A DNA stretch of 64,000 nucleotides from JBFMGD01 sp040751775 (GCA_040751775.1 JBFMGD010000007.1:24334-88333), one strand, 5' to 3'; positions 42,710 through 52,417 are shown, counted from the first letter of the stretch. The notes: generated by a model from the sequence alone, not told the origin. Numbers and translations are program-made.

Positions 42710-44764
42710 CTAATTCACGGTGGGGTCATAGTGTTTGAGCACAAAAATGGTCTGTCCTTCCTGAACAATATTATTTAACTTTACACAAATTTCTTCAACC
42801 TGCCCGCCGAAAGGAGCCACGACGGCGTTCTCCATTTTCATCGCCTCGATATTGGCAATTTCCTCTCCCTGGTGCACAATATCCCCCGCTTTCAGCACGC
42901 CTCTTTTGGGGTTGCCGATCCGCCACAGGTTTCCGTTGATCGGCGCGCCGACCTCGTACGGGCCTTTGGCCATCCTGATTTCCTCTTTTTTGGCCCTGGG
43001 CGTGCTGACCGTATAAACCCGGGTCTTATTATTGACCCGCATTACCACGTGGACAAAGCCCTCATGTTCCCCCCCGACGGACACCAGTTCAATGGAGCAG
43101 GGTTTTCCCCAGAACTCAAAATCCACCTTGCCGCCGGGTTTACGCAGGCCTTCCAGCCAGACATCCGTGGGTAAGACCAGGGGCGCTTCCCCGTACAGCT
43201 CCCTGAATTGAATATATTGAAGGGCATCTTTGGGGTGCATCAGGTAAAGGATGAATTCGTCTTCAACAGGCTCCCGGCCCAGGACGGCGGCCAGGTCACA
43301 CCTTTGCTTTTCCAGGTTTTCATCTTCCACCATATCCAGGGGAGACTGTTCGCTGCGCTCTTTGATTTTGCTTCTCCATTCATCACCGAAGGCGCTTTGG
43401 TAAACCCAATCGGCGGGCCAGCCCATGGGCAAGTTTCCGTAATGCCCCAGGATCAAGTTCTTAAAATCGCCCGGGGCGCCTCTGAACAGCTGGTACAGCT
43501 CCGCTTGCTCCTCTTTTTTCATCAAACGGATATCCTGATCTTTTTCATTCGTAAATCTGGCCAGCAGGTTGAGGAGATGATTCACCCCGGCCTCCCCGCT
43601 TTCCTTCATATACTTATTGATGATGCCGCTGCAGGTGACCCAGGTAATCTGGGAACCCGGAGTCACATCGAAGTAGCGGATGATCTTGTTGTAGAGGGAC
43701 ATCAACGTTAATACTTCGGGCATCAGGTGCAGGAAGTCGCCTTTTTCCGCCTGTTCAAAAGAGCTGGGAAAAGCGCCGCCCGGCATCCTGTGATCAACCA
43801 CATGGTGATCATAGCCCCTGAAAGGAGATTCGGCCCACTGATAATTCCTGATCCAGGCGCGCACTTTTTGCACGGCGGTTTCCGCTTCCTTGCGGTTTAA
43901 ATGCACCGGTATTCCCGACTCTTCCAGGTAAGCCTGCACGGCCAGTATCGGCGGCTGGCCGTAAAACCGGGCCAGAGAATCTTCCTCAACGTCCAGGATT
44001 TTCGCCCCTGCCCGGGCCGCGGCCAGCAGGGCCGGTATGGCCAGGCCGTCCGTTGTGTGCCGGTGATACTGGATCTGCAAATCCGGGTATTTCTGCTTGA
44101 CGGCGTCAACCAGGCTGCCGATGCGCCGGGGACTGCCCACCCCGGCCATATCTTTGATGCAAAGGATAATTTCGCCGGTACCGCCGCACATCTTCACAAT
44201 CTCTTTGACCAGGTCCAGGTAGTAGCGGTTGGCGGCCCAGTCAGCCTGGGTAAAGCAGATCACGGGCACGAAGAGCTTGCCTTTTTTCATCACCACTTCC
44301 GCCACGGCGCGCATATTTCTAATGTCATTTAAAAAGGAGAAACAGCGCCATACGTCCAGATCAACCCTGGACACGACATATTTAATTACATTGCCGGGAT
44401 AGGGCCGGTAGCCCCACAGATTTGTTTCCCGGATTAACGTCTGCAGCAAAACATCGGGCATTAGGCTTCTCAAGATGTCGATCTCCTCAAAGGGGCTTTC
44501 CTTCCGGTTCATCACCCCCACATGCCACCGGGCGCCGCCGTGGCATTCCGCGCTGAACAAGCCCATCTTATTGTAGTGAGGGGCGAGGGTTTTTAAGTCG
44601 TACATGCGCAGTCGGTTCTTGTAATCGGATTGGCCGCCGTCCCTCATGGAAGTAGAAGTCAGGCAAACTCCATTTAAAGAACGGACCCGCTCGACAATAT
44701 CACCGGGCGGCAGGCCCGGTTTGACAAAGACGTAGTCATTCACTAGATGATCCCTCAGATCCAT
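42710..44764 (-). CDS. Biotin-dependent carboxyltransferase subunit with biotinyl domain (pyruvate carboxylase subunit B/OadA-like)
   Basis: 684 residues. The N-terminal HMGL-like TIM barrel has the metal/active-site motif SMRDGGQS (usual LRDAHQS), CIKDMAGV with the carboxylatable Lys, and YHRHTTDG. A conserved PYC/OADA region follows, then a biotinyl domain with EAMKMEN (Lys643). It transfers CO2 from carboxybiotin to an acceptor such as pyruvate. Active-site motifs deviate from ordinary PycB (GGQS for AHQS), so the acceptor could differ. It overlaps the biotin carboxylase gene by 10 bases and forms an operon with it and the carbonic-anhydrase-like gene. Confidence 0.88.
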   Translation of the reverse strand: MDLRDHLVNDYVFVKPGLPPGDIVERVRSLNGVCLTSTSMRDGGQSDYKNRLRMYDLKTLAPHYNKMGLFSAECHGGARWHVGVMNRKESPFEEIDILRSLMPDVLLQTLIRETNLWGYRPYPGNVIKYVVSRVDLDVWRCFSFLNDIRNMRAVAEVVMKKGKLFVPVICFTQADWAANRYYLDLVKEIVKMCGGTGEIILCIKDMAGVGSPRRIGSLVDAVKQKYPDLQIQYHRHTTDGLAIPALLAAARAGAKILDVEEDSLARFYGQPPILAVQAYLEESGIPVHLNRKEAETAVQKVRAWIRNYQWAESPFRGYDHHVVDHRMPGGAFPSSFEQAEKGDFLHLMPEVLTLMSLYNKIIRYFDVTPGSQITWVTCSGIINKYMKESGEAGVNHLLNLLARFTNEKDQDIRLMKKEEQAELYQLFRGAPGDFKNLILGHYGNLPMGWPADWVYQSAFGDEWRSKIKERSEQSPLDMVEDENLEKQRCDLAAVLGREPVEDEFILYLMHPKDALQYIQFRELYGEAPLVLPTDVWLEGLRKPGGKVDFEFWGKPCSIELVSVGGEHEGFVHVVMRVNNKTRVYTVSTPRAKKEEIRMAKGPYEVGAPINGNLWRIGNPKRGVLKAGDIVHQGEEIANIEAMKMENAVVAPFGGQVEEICVKLNNIVQEGQTIFVLKHYDPTVN

Positions 44765-46212
44765 TTTGGAGTGCCCAACGCCGATATTTCCGCAACATAC
44801 CGGGCTACTTTTAACATTTCATCTTCGCTGTCTTTTTCGACAAACATGGAAACCAACTCATCTAAGTGCTCATCGATAAAGCGGGTGGAAAATTCTCCGG
44901 CGATAAATTTCGGGTGCCGGATGATGCTTAGAAGAAGCGGGGCCAGGGTTTTAACTCCTTCAATGCGCAAATTCTTGCTGATAGCCCGGTCCATGACCCG
45001 GACAGCATCTTCCCGGTCGGCGCCGGTGGCCATGATCAGCATAATCAGGGAGTCGTAGTAGGGCGGAATATCCGCCCCCTCATAAAAGCCGGGAGAAATT
45101 CTTACCGCCGGTCCCTGGGGCGAGTGGAGCCGGGATAGAGTGCCGAAGGAAGGGTTGAAGGTCCTCGGGTCTTCGGCATTGAGGCGCACTTCCAGAGCCC
45201 ACCGGTTCGGGCGGATGTCGGACTGTTTAAAGGGCAAAGGTTTCCCCGCGGCTACATCGATCATGATTCCGACGATATCCAGGCCGGTCACCAACTCGGT
45301 GATGCCGTGCTCGACCTGCAGACGGGTGTTTACTTCCAGGAAATAATACTTCCGCCGGGTGGAATCAAACAGAAACTCCACCGTCCCTGCGGAAACATAC
45401 CCGATCTCTTGCATCAGGCGGACTGCCGCCGAGCAGAGTTCCCGGCGCAGCGCATCATCCAGGGTAGGTGAAGGCGCTTCTTCAATAATTTTCTGATTGC
45501 GCCTTTGGATGGTGCATTCCCGCTCATACAGGTGAACCACACGGCCGTAGCTATCGGCCACCACCTGGACTTCAATATGCCGTCCTCTTTCAATATATTT
45601 CTCCACCAGCACGGTATCGTCTCCGAAATATTTCATCGCTTCAGAGCGCACCCGGGCCAGGGCTTCCGGTATCTGCGCTTCATTTTCCGCCTTGAGCATG
45701 CCCTTGCCGCCCCCGCTGGCTGAGGCTTTGATCATGATCGGAAAATCGATGGCCTCCTGCTCCATCCACTGCACAATCTCCGCCGCGGCGGTCACGTTGC
45801 TGAGACCGGGAATTACGGGGATGCCTGACATGGCGGCGATTTTTTTAGATTCGATCTTATCCCCCATGGCCCGGATTACCTCCGGGGGCGGGCCAATCCA
45901 CACCAAGCCCGCATCTATCACCCTGCAGGCGAACAGATCGTTTTCCGCCAGGAAACCCCAACCCGGATGCACCGCATCCACCTTGGCCTGCCGGGCGGCA
46001 GCCACGATGTTGTCGATATTTAAGTATGAATCGCCGGGCGGCGCATTTCCGATATGGACCGCCGTATCGGCCATCACCACATGATGCGCAAGCCGGTCCG
46101 GGGTGCTGTACACCGCTGCCGTTTTAATCTTCCGGTCCCGGCAGGTGTGCATAATCCTGACCGCCGGAACTCCGCGGTTGGCCACAAGCACTTTCTCGAT
46201 ATTCTTATACAT
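44755..46212 (-). CDS. Biotin carboxylase subunit (AccC/PycA-like)
   Basis: 485 residues, ATG after GAAGGTGACC. ATP-grasp features: KVLVANRGVPAVRIMHTC, HPGWGFLAEND, the Gly-rich loop KASASGGGKGM, ECTIQRRNQKIIEEAPSP and EVNTRLQVEHGITE. It carboxylates biotin with ATP and bicarbonate, and pairs with the downstream biotinyl/carboxyltransferase subunit. RMHTC-type N-terminus and SPQGPAVRISPG near 365 fit. The upstream carbonic-anhydrase-like gene could supply bicarbonate. Confidence 0.93.
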   Translation of the reverse strand: MYKNIEKVLVANRGVPAVRIMHTCRDRKIKTAAVYSTPDRLAHHVVMADTAVHIGNAPPGDSYLNIDNIVAAARQAKVDAVHPGWGFLAENDLFACRVIDAGLVWIGPPPEVIRAMGDKIESKKIAAMSGIPVIPGLSNVTAAAEIVQWMEQEAIDFPIMIKASASGGGKGMLKAENEAQIPEALARVRSEAMKYFGDDTVLVEKYIERGRHIEVQVVADSYGRVVHLYERECTIQRRNQKIIEEAPSPTLDDALRRELCSAAVRLMQEIGYVSAGTVEFLFDSTRRKYYFLEVNTRLQVEHGITELVTGLDIVGIMIDVAAGKPLPFKQSDIRPNRWALEVRLNAEDPRTFNPSFGTLSRLHSPQGPAVRISPGFYEGADIPPYYDSLIMLIMATGADREDAVRVMDRAISKNLRIEGVKTLAPLLLSIIRHPKFIAGEFSTRFIDEHLDELVSMFVEKDSEDEMLKVARYVAEISALGTPKWI

Positions 46213-46237
46213 GGGTCACCTTCAATTCTTAAATATA

Positions 46238-46624
46238 TTAGGTCGGAGTCAAGTAATCGCCTGTTTCTTCAATTTCCCAGTTCTCGTTGACCCAAAGGCC
46301 TATCGCCTGGACGGCGGGAAACAGCAGCATGATCCTTTCCAGGGCAAGGTCCAGATCTTTTTTATGCCGCCGGTCATCCCCGTTATATGCGGCACAATCA
46401 TGATGGCCCGCTACAAAGATATACCTGGAACGATGTTTTTCAAGAGAAATATCAACTTTTTGAACGATGGACGAAGCGGCGCTGCTGTTGTTGATCAGGC
46501 TGCCGGCTATTCCCGGCTCCGTGATCAGGTCGACAAATTCAAACCTATACCTTTCTCTAATCCAGTTCAATACAGGCAGCTGGGTCCTTCCATCGATACA
46601 ATTCAGGCAGGTGGCAAATCTCAT
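46238..46624 (-). CDS. Small beta-carbonic-anhydrase-like protein
   Basis: 128 residues. The beta-carbonic-anhydrase zinc and dyad motifs are visible in order: C9-x-D11-x-R13 (CIDGR) and H74-x-x-C77 (GHHDC), preceded by VAGHH. Beta-CAs are normally ~200 residues; this is a compact form, so activity is likely but not certain. It is the first gene of an operon with a biotin-dependent carboxylase, whose substrate is bicarbonate, which strengthens a CO2/bicarbonate role. Starts ATG 46624 after GGGAGAG at some distance. The promoter is the module at 46721-46773. Confidence 0.75.
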   Translation of the reverse strand: MRFATCLNCIDGRTQLPVLNWIRERYRFEFVDLITEPGIAGSLINNSSAASSIVQKVDISLEKHRSRYIFVAGHHDCAAYNGDDRRHKKDLDLALERIMLLFPAVQAIGLWVNENWEIEETGDYLTPT

Positions 46625-46720
46625 CGGTTTTTAACAGCTCTCCCTATCTCTATATTCTAAGCGGCTGTACGTGGCTCTTTTAGCTGTGCATTTTAATCGG
46701 TATAATATTTATATTACGAT

Positions 46721-46773
46721 ATGCGAACAATATTTCGTATTTAAGTATAAACGTACTTTCGTTACGGTGTCAA
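46721..46773 (-). promoter_or_regulatory. Promoter-operator module A (carbonic-anhydrase-like/carboxylase operon)
   Basis: Minus strand: TTGACA (46768-46773), 18-bp spacer, TATACT (46744-46749), then the imperfect palindrome ATGCGAACAATATTTCGTAT (46721-46740, plus-strand reading) over the expected start site. About 88% identical over 65 bases to module B at 58137. It begins 11 bases after the hypE stop, with no terminator between. Confidence 0.85.
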
Positions 46774-46783
46774 TTATTGTTTC

Positions 46784-47806
46784 TTAGCAAATTCGGGGCA
46801 GGGGTGTTCCGGAGAGCATTTTCAGCCGCCTTGTTCCACCCAAGCGGGTGCGCAGGTAGGCGTTTCCTGTTCCTTGCCAGGCAACGCCGATTATGGAACT
46901 GGCTTCTGCTCCGGGAACTGTTTTTAATGTTTTCAGGATATCACTGCATGCCGCAGCCCTGGCGATTAAAACAGCCCTTCCTTCCGATGCCAGGAAATAC
47001 GGGTCCACGCCGAGGATGCCGGCAATCGCGCTGACTTCGGGTTTTACACAAATCATCTTTTCTTCCAGCAACAGGTCGACGCCGCCCGCAGCGGCCAGTT
47101 CGATTAAAGTGGTGGCTAACCCGCCCCGGGTGGGATCGCGCATTACTTTTATTTCGTTGAAATATGGTTTTAGTTTTTCCGCCAGCGCGGCCAGGGGAGC
47201 ACAGTCGCTGACGGGGGAATTTTCGCTTGTAAACCCAAGTCTTTCGGCGAGGATTGCGGCGCCGTGGTCGCCGATGCTCCCGCTGGCGATTACCACGTCT
47301 GAGGGCTGAATATTCCGCGGGTGAAACTGAGCCTCAGGGTACACCAGCCCAATCCCGGTGGTGTTGATAAACAGGTTTTCTCGATTTCCGCTGTCCACTA
47401 CTTTTGTGTCGCCTGTGACGATGGGTAATTCTAAACTGCGGGCCGTCTCTTCCATGGATAGAACAACCTTCTTCAGTTCCGCCTGCTCCATACCTTCCGG
47501 CAATATAAAGGCAGCCGAGAGCCACAGCGGCCGGGCGCCGCTTACCACCAGGTCATTTACGGTTCCGCAAACAGCCAGCTTTCCGATATCCCCTCCTTTA
47601 AAAAAAAGGGGGGATACGACAAAAGAATCGGTGGTCATGGCCAGCCGCAGATCGTTTAACTCGAGTATCGCCGCGTCTCCCGCCTGCTCAAGCCACTCGT
47701 TTCTGAATGCGGGGAAAAATATCTCCTGCAGCAGCTGGTGTGTCAGCAGGCCGCCGTCCCCGTGGCTGGATATAATAATCTCTTGTGTTGATTTTTCGAT
47801 CTTCAT
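46784..47806 (-). CDS. hypE: HypE, carbamoyl dehydratase for NiFe cyanide ligand
   Basis: 340 residues. ATG 47806 follows AAGGAGAAGAT; the frame extends upstream into hypD but without a site. SSHGDGG, MTTDSFVVSPLFFKGGDIGKLAV and the AIR-synthase-like fold are present, and the C-terminus is PRIC, the Cys that HypF carbamoylates and HypE converts to thiocyanate. It donates CN to HypCD. Last hyp gene. No terminator separates it from module A. Confidence 0.95.
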   Translation of the reverse strand: MKIEKSTQEIIISSHGDGGLLTHQLLQEIFFPAFRNEWLEQAGDAAILELNDLRLAMTTDSFVVSPLFFKGGDIGKLAVCGTVNDLVVSGARPLWLSAAFILPEGMEQAELKKVVLSMEETARSLELPIVTGDTKVVDSGNRENLFINTTGIGLVYPEAQFHPRNIQPSDVVIASGSIGDHGAAILAERLGFTSENSPVSDCAPLAALAEKLKPYFNEIKVMRDPTRGGLATTLIELAAAGGVDLLLEEKMICVKPEVSAIAGILGVDPYFLASEGRAVLIARAAACSDILKTLKTVPGAEASSIIGVAWQGTGNAYLRTRLGGTRRLKMLSGTPLPRIC

Positions 47807-47819
47807 ATCTTCTCCTTGG

Positions 47820-48929
47820 TTACATGTAATGATAGTATGCGCCGCATGCTCCTTCCGGAGATACCATGCACGGCCCGACCGGTGAAGAGGGCGTGCAGCG
47901 CCGGCTAAAAAGCGGGCATTCATGCGGTGTAGCCCTGCCGGTAATCACTTCGCCGCAGATACATAAGGGATCTGTTTCTGCGGCGGCAACATCCGTTATA
48001 AACTGCTGGCGGGCGTTGTATTCTGCATAACGGGGCTTCAGCGTATAACCGCTTTCGGGGATTACGCCGAGGCCCCGCCAGAGGGTTTCCGCTTCAACTT
48101 CGAAACAGCGTCCAATTAGCTTGCGCGCTGTCTCATTTCCTTCTTCCCTGACCACATGGGTATACGCGTTGCCCACAGCCGCCTTTTTTTCTGCGATAAA
48201 TTTTAGTAAAGTATAAAGCCCCATCAGCAGGTCTAACGATTCAAATCCCGCCACCACTGCGGGTATGCCCGATTTTGATATAAAGGAAAAAGCGTTGCTG
48301 CCTAACACGGTGGAAACGTGACCGGGCAGAAGAAACCCATCCAAGCCCGTGGGATTGCCCTTTTGCAGCAGGGCGCTTATCGCCGGCGGCACAAGCTTAA
48401 TTACCGGGTAGGCCCAAAAATTGGTTAACTGCCGCGCCTCCGCCTGTAAAATTGTTGCGGCGGCGGCCGGGGCCGTGGTTTCAAAGCCGATGGCGATGAA
48501 TATTACTTTGGCCAGGGGGTTCCGAGCCGCTGTTTCCACCGCTTCCAGCGGGGAATAGCATATTTGAACCCGGCCGCCCCCGGCCTTTTCTTTTTCCAGG
48601 GTTGTAAACGATCCCGGCACCCTGAGCAAGTCGCCGAAGGTCACAATCAGGGTATCCTCCAACCCGGCCAGGGAGAACACCCGGTCCAGGTCCTGCTGGT
48701 GTGTTACGCAGATGGGGCATCCGGGGCCGCTTCTTAAATCCAGGTACCCGCTGACCAGGTCCGTTATTCCTGAACGGGCATAGGCTACCGTATGGGTGCC
48801 GCAAACCTCCATGATTTTAAGTTTGCGGCCCTTTTCTTCAGCAAGCCGCCGCCCCAACCGGTTCACCCGTTCCATCAACGTTTGGGCCAGGACTTCGTCT
48901 CTACTTTGAAAGTCCGTCTGTTTGTGCAT
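47820..48929 (-). CDS. hypD: HypD, Fe-S scaffold for NiFe cofactor assembly
   Basis: 369 residues. MEVCGTHTVAYARSGI, GPGCPICVTHQ, GFETTAP and the C-terminal Cys set CICGEVITGRATPHECPLF are all HypD hallmarks for the [4Fe-4S] cluster and Fe(CN)2CO site. Its ATG overlaps the hypC stop by one base (TAATG). With HypC and HypE it builds the iron centre. Confidence 0.96.
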   Translation of the reverse strand: MHKQTDFQSRDEVLAQTLMERVNRLGRRLAEEKGRKLKIMEVCGTHTVAYARSGITDLVSGYLDLRSGPGCPICVTHQQDLDRVFSLAGLEDTLIVTFGDLLRVPGSFTTLEKEKAGGGRVQICYSPLEAVETAARNPLAKVIFIAIGFETTAPAAAATILQAEARQLTNFWAYPVIKLVPPAISALLQKGNPTGLDGFLLPGHVSTVLGSNAFSFISKSGIPAVVAGFESLDLLMGLYTLLKFIAEKKAAVGNAYTHVVREEGNETARKLIGRCFEVEAETLWRGLGVIPESGYTLKPRYAEYNARQQFITDVAAAETDPLCICGEVITGRATPHECPLFSRRCTPSSPVGPCMVSPEGACGAYYHYM

Positions 48930-49153
48930 TAAACCGGCTCCTCCAAGAGGGTTTTCAACAGCTCGATTCGTTCCGCCGCTTCGGCCGGGTCGATCCTCTC
49001 TATGGCAAAGCCGGCATGAACCAGCACGTGGTCTCCCACCCGCGCACCGGGAACCATCTGGATAGAGATGGTCCGTTTGACCCCCATGGTTTCGGCCGTA
49101 GCCATCAGGTTGTTTTCAATGCTGCTCAATCTCATCGGGATTCCCAGGCACAT
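48929..49153 (-). CDS. hypC: HypC, hydrogenase assembly chaperone
   Basis: 74 residues beginning MCLGIPMRL, the MCxGxP motif whose Cys2 carries the iron moiety. VGDHVLVHAGFAIERIDPAEA is the conserved core. It overlaps the 3' end of hypF by 38 bases and joins hypD by TAATG. Confidence 0.95.
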   Translation of the reverse strand: MCLGIPMRLSSIENNLMATAETMGVKRTISIQMVPGARVGDHVLVHAGFAIERIDPAEAAERIELLKTLLEEPV

Positions 49154-51464
49154 CTTTTTTCCACCTCCAGTAAGCGGCAGCTGCTTGCCCTAAAGAGAGC
49201 CCTCCGTCATTCGGAGGCACATTGCTGTGCAGCAGCACCTGAAATTTTTGTTCCTTTAATAAATCCCGGGTTTTTTGAACCAGGTACGGGTTGAGCCAGG
49301 TGCCTCCGGAAAGCGCCACGGTGCGTAAACCGGTCTCTTCGGCGGACATTTGAACGGCGGCCGCAACGGCTTTGACCACGGTGTCATGAAACCGCCGGGC
49401 TGCCAGAACTTTGTTTTTACCGCTTTTCATGTCGGAAAGCAGCTCAGGGAACATGGGGCAAAAATCGATTTGTTTTTCTTTGATCACAAAAGGGTAAGGG
49501 TCCGGGGGAAGTAAAACATCTCGCGGGCTCAGCATTTCTGACAGCTCCACCGCGGCCTGCCCTTCGTAGGTGTTTCGATAACAAATCCCCAGGATCGCGG
49601 AGACGGCATCAAAAATGCGGCCGCAGCTTGAAGTGGGCGCTGACTGGAGACCGGTCTCAAGCTGCCTGCTTACTATAGGAAATTCCTCTTCAAATTGACG
49701 CTCAAACAGCTCCCGGCCTAGGGTAAGGCCCTCCATGCCCATGGCCTGCCGGAGGTAGCTTAAAGCCATCCGCCAGGGCCATTTAACCGCCGCATCTCCC
49801 CCGGGCAATAGGGTATATCTTTGGAAAAACTCCCGGGTGAAATCAAGGTAATCCCCTGAAATAACCTCGAAACCCCACACCGCCCCGTCTGTTCCGTATC
49901 CCGTGCCGTCCAGGATAACGCCGATGGCTTTGCCGTTATGGCCGTTTTCCGCCAAACAGGAGAGAAAATGGGCATGATGGTGGTAGATTCCGTAATATTT
50001 TCCCGCGGGGAGCTCCCTGGCCAGGGAAGAAATGCGGTAATGGGGATGCATGTCATAAGCAACGGCCGAAATTTTGAAGTTGAAGGAGCGTAAAAAACGG
50101 TTTAAACTGTCCAGGTATGCCATTTCCGCTTCCACAGTATCCATTTCTCCCAGGTGCTGGCTTAAAAAAGCCTGGCTGCCTTTTAACAGGCAGAAGGTGT
50201 TTTTCATCTCCGCCCCAGCTCCCAAAACAGCAGCTTCGCTGTTGAAATCGATCTCTACGGGGGCGGGGGTAAAGCCGCGGGAGCGCCGGTGCAGCTGTAT
50301 CCGGTTGCCTACTACTCTGGCCACTGAATCATCGCAGCGCTGGATGATGCCGCGGTTGTGGGTTAAAAAAAAGTCCGCAATACCTTTTAGGGAAGCCAGC
50401 GCTTCTTCGTCGTCCTTAATCATCGGCAGGCCTGATAAATTCGCGCTGGTCAAGATCAGGACGTCAAAAGGGCCCTGCATGATCAGGTGATGCAGCGGTG
50501 TGCAGGGCAGCATCAATCCCAGTGTCGAAAGGCCGGGATTGATATTGGCGGGTAGCGGACACCCTTCCATTGCCGGCAGCAGGATTACCGGGGCGGCGGG
50601 AGAGGCGAGCCAGTCCGCTTCGGTCTCGGTTACCTCGCAGTACTTGGATACAGTTTCCAGGTCCCGGCACATCAGGGCCAAAGGTTTGCCGGGCCTGTTT
50701 TTTCTTTGTCTAAGCTCCGCGATCACCGCTTCGGCCGTGCTGCAGGCCAGGTGGTAGCCTCCCAGGCTTTTTACGGCAAAAATCTTGCCGGCGCCGATTT
50801 GATCCCAAAAAAAACGCAGCCAGCCATCGCCGGACGAAACCGGCCTTCCACCGTGATCCAGGATCTGTACTTGCGGTCCGCAGAGAGGGCAGGCCACCGG
50901 CTGGGCGTGAAAGCGGCGATCGGCCGGATCATGGTATTCATAGGCGCACGCCTCGCATGGGGGAAAAAGTTTCATGGAGGTGTTGGCGCGGTCGTACGGC
51001 ACCGTTTCGGTAATGGTGAAGCGGGGGCCGCAGTTGGTGCAGTTGGTGAAGGGATACCCATAGTGCCGGTCCTGGGGGTTCATCATATCACCCAGGCACC
51101 GGCTGCAGGCGGCGATATCCGGCGGAACGGCGGCTCCTTTACCTGCACTAGTCCGGCTGAAATCAATGGTAAACTGATTGTAACCGTGTACGGCGGCTGT
51201 TCTTTGCCCGATAGAGTGAATCCTGGCCAGGGGGGGAGGATCCTGGACCAGGCCTTGATAAAAGGCGTCGATATTGTCCGCTGTGCCTTCAATGACCAGC
51301 AGCACCCCGTCGCTTTCATTTCGCACCCAGCCCTTGATATGATGTTTCAAGGCCAGGTGATAAACAAAAGGCCTGAAGCCGACTCCCTGTACGATTCCTT
51401 TTACTTTAAGTTCTAAGCAGATCTTTTTTTTGCCTGCCATTGCGCTTCCAACCACCGTCGCCAT
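49116..51464 (-). CDS. hypF: HypF, carbamoyltransferase
   Basis: 782 residues. N-terminal acylphosphatase domain (KGIVQGVGFRPFVYHLAL), two zinc fingers (CSRCLGDMM, CTNCGPR, CEACAYEY, CPLCGP), YrdC-like domain, and Kae1-like domain with HHHAHFLSCLAENG and LSGGTWLNPYL. It makes the carbamoyl-AMP used for the cyanide ligands. ATG 51464 has GGGGAGGGG 8 bases upstream; ATG 51440 is an alternative. Overlaps hypB by 52 bases on that start. Confidence 0.95.
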   Translation of the reverse strand: MATVVGSAMAGKKKICLELKVKGIVQGVGFRPFVYHLALKHHIKGWVRNESDGVLLVIEGTADNIDAFYQGLVQDPPPLARIHSIGQRTAAVHGYNQFTIDFSRTSAGKGAAVPPDIAACSRCLGDMMNPQDRHYGYPFTNCTNCGPRFTITETVPYDRANTSMKLFPPCEACAYEYHDPADRRFHAQPVACPLCGPQVQILDHGGRPVSSGDGWLRFFWDQIGAGKIFAVKSLGGYHLACSTAEAVIAELRQRKNRPGKPLALMCRDLETVSKYCEVTETEADWLASPAAPVILLPAMEGCPLPANINPGLSTLGLMLPCTPLHHLIMQGPFDVLILTSANLSGLPMIKDDEEALASLKGIADFFLTHNRGIIQRCDDSVARVVGNRIQLHRRSRGFTPAPVEIDFNSEAAVLGAGAEMKNTFCLLKGSQAFLSQHLGEMDTVEAEMAYLDSLNRFLRSFNFKISAVAYDMHPHYRISSLARELPAGKYYGIYHHHAHFLSCLAENGHNGKAIGVILDGTGYGTDGAVWGFEVISGDYLDFTREFFQRYTLLPGGDAAVKWPWRMALSYLRQAMGMEGLTLGRELFERQFEEEFPIVSRQLETGLQSAPTSSCGRIFDAVSAILGICYRNTYEGQAAVELSEMLSPRDVLLPPDPYPFVIKEKQIDFCPMFPELLSDMKSGKNKVLAARRFHDTVVKAVAAAVQMSAEETGLRTVALSGGTWLNPYLVQKTRDLLKEQKFQVLLHSNVPPNDGGLSLGQAAAAYWRWKKDVPGNPDEIEQH

Positions 51465-52072
51465 TTTTCCAGCCCCTCCCCGCTTTTGGTCGATACCTCA
51501 AAAATATATAAATCGGGGTTGATTCGGCCCAGGTCTTCCAGGGCAGTATCCATGGAAAAATCACAATACGGCAGCAAGTCTGTTTTTGTAATCACGACAG
51601 CTGACGCATATTTAAAGGCCGACGGGTACTTTCGCGGCTTGTCATTCCCTTCCGTTACGCTGACCAATACGATTCGCAAGTCTTCACCCAGGTCGAATTC
51701 GGCCGGACAGACCAGATTGCCGATATTTTCAATGAACAGCAGCTCTGCCGAAAGCAGGTTTTCCTGAGCCATCAGCTGGCCGATCTGCCCGGCCTCCAGA
51801 TGGCAGGCGCCCTCTGTATTAATCTGCAGCACCTTATCACACCAGGGCGCCAGCCTTTGGGCATCTTCCGATGTGTATAAGTCTCCTTCAATAACAGCGG
51901 TCCGGTATGACGGCAGCGTTTTTAAGGTGGCTTCCAGTAAAGTCGTCTTGCCTGAGCCGGGAGATCCGATTACGTTTACCATCAAAGCGGCGTTCTTCTT
52001 CAGGAGTCGGCGGTTTTCTTCGGCGTTGCCTTGATTGGCCTGGAGCAAATCTTTGGCCAGATAGACCCGCAT
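51413..52072 (-). CDS. hypB: HypB, nickel-insertion GTPase
   Basis: 219 residues. P-loop GSPGSGKTTL, EGDLYTSEDAQRL, NTEGACHLEA with the Cys-His metal pair, ENIGNLVCPAEFDLGE and TKTDLLPY. It lacks the N-terminal CxxCGC and His-rich stretch of some HypBs, so nickel storage is not expected. 3 bases separate it from hypA. Confidence 0.95.
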   Translation of the reverse strand: MRVYLAKDLLQANQGNAEENRRLLKKNAALMVNVIGSPGSGKTTLLEATLKTLPSYRTAVIEGDLYTSEDAQRLAPWCDKVLQINTEGACHLEAGQIGQLMAQENLLSAELLFIENIGNLVCPAEFDLGEDLRIVLVSVTEGNDKPRKYPSAFKYASAVVITKTDLLPYCDFSMDTALEDLGRINPDLYIFEVSTKSGEGLEKWRRWLEAQWQAKKRSA

Positions 52073-52075
52073 AGG

Positions 52076-52417
52076 CTATTCCCCCTCGTAGTAGTCAATA
52101 TAGACCTGCCGGCTTTCAGCGCCGGGAACTACTGTTTGGCCGCAGGCCGGGCACTGGTAGAAAGGCGGCAGCGGTTTGAATTCCCGGCGGCAGTCCCTGC
52201 ACTTTTCCCGGGCTTCCCGGACGAATATCTCGATTTCAGCTCCCTCAAGTACCGTCCCCCCGCCCACGTTTTCCAGGGCGAAGGAGAGAGCCCTGGTGTT
52301 TACCGATGACAGTTCACCGACCACGATGCGGGCGCGGGTAATTTTTTTAATAGCCCGGTCCCGGGCGTCGCGGTCTATCGATTCAATGATGGAAGCGACT
52401 AAGGACAGCTCATGCAT
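52076..52417 (-). CDS. hypA: HypA, nickel metallochaperone
   Basis: 113 residues beginning MHELSLV (nickel ligands at the N-terminus) with a zinc site CRDCRREF and CPACGQ. Overlaps the protease gene by 19 bases. Confidence 0.95.
   Translation of the reverse strand: MHELSLVASIIESIDRDARDRAIKKITRARIVVGELSSVNTRALSFALENVGGGTVLEGAEIEIFVREAREKCRDCRREFKPLPPFYQCPACGQTVVPGAESRQVYIDYYEGE

Noticed and set aside
50706..51416. 236-codon plus-strand ORF opposite hypF
   Set aside because: Antisense shadow of hypF, which has all domain motifs.
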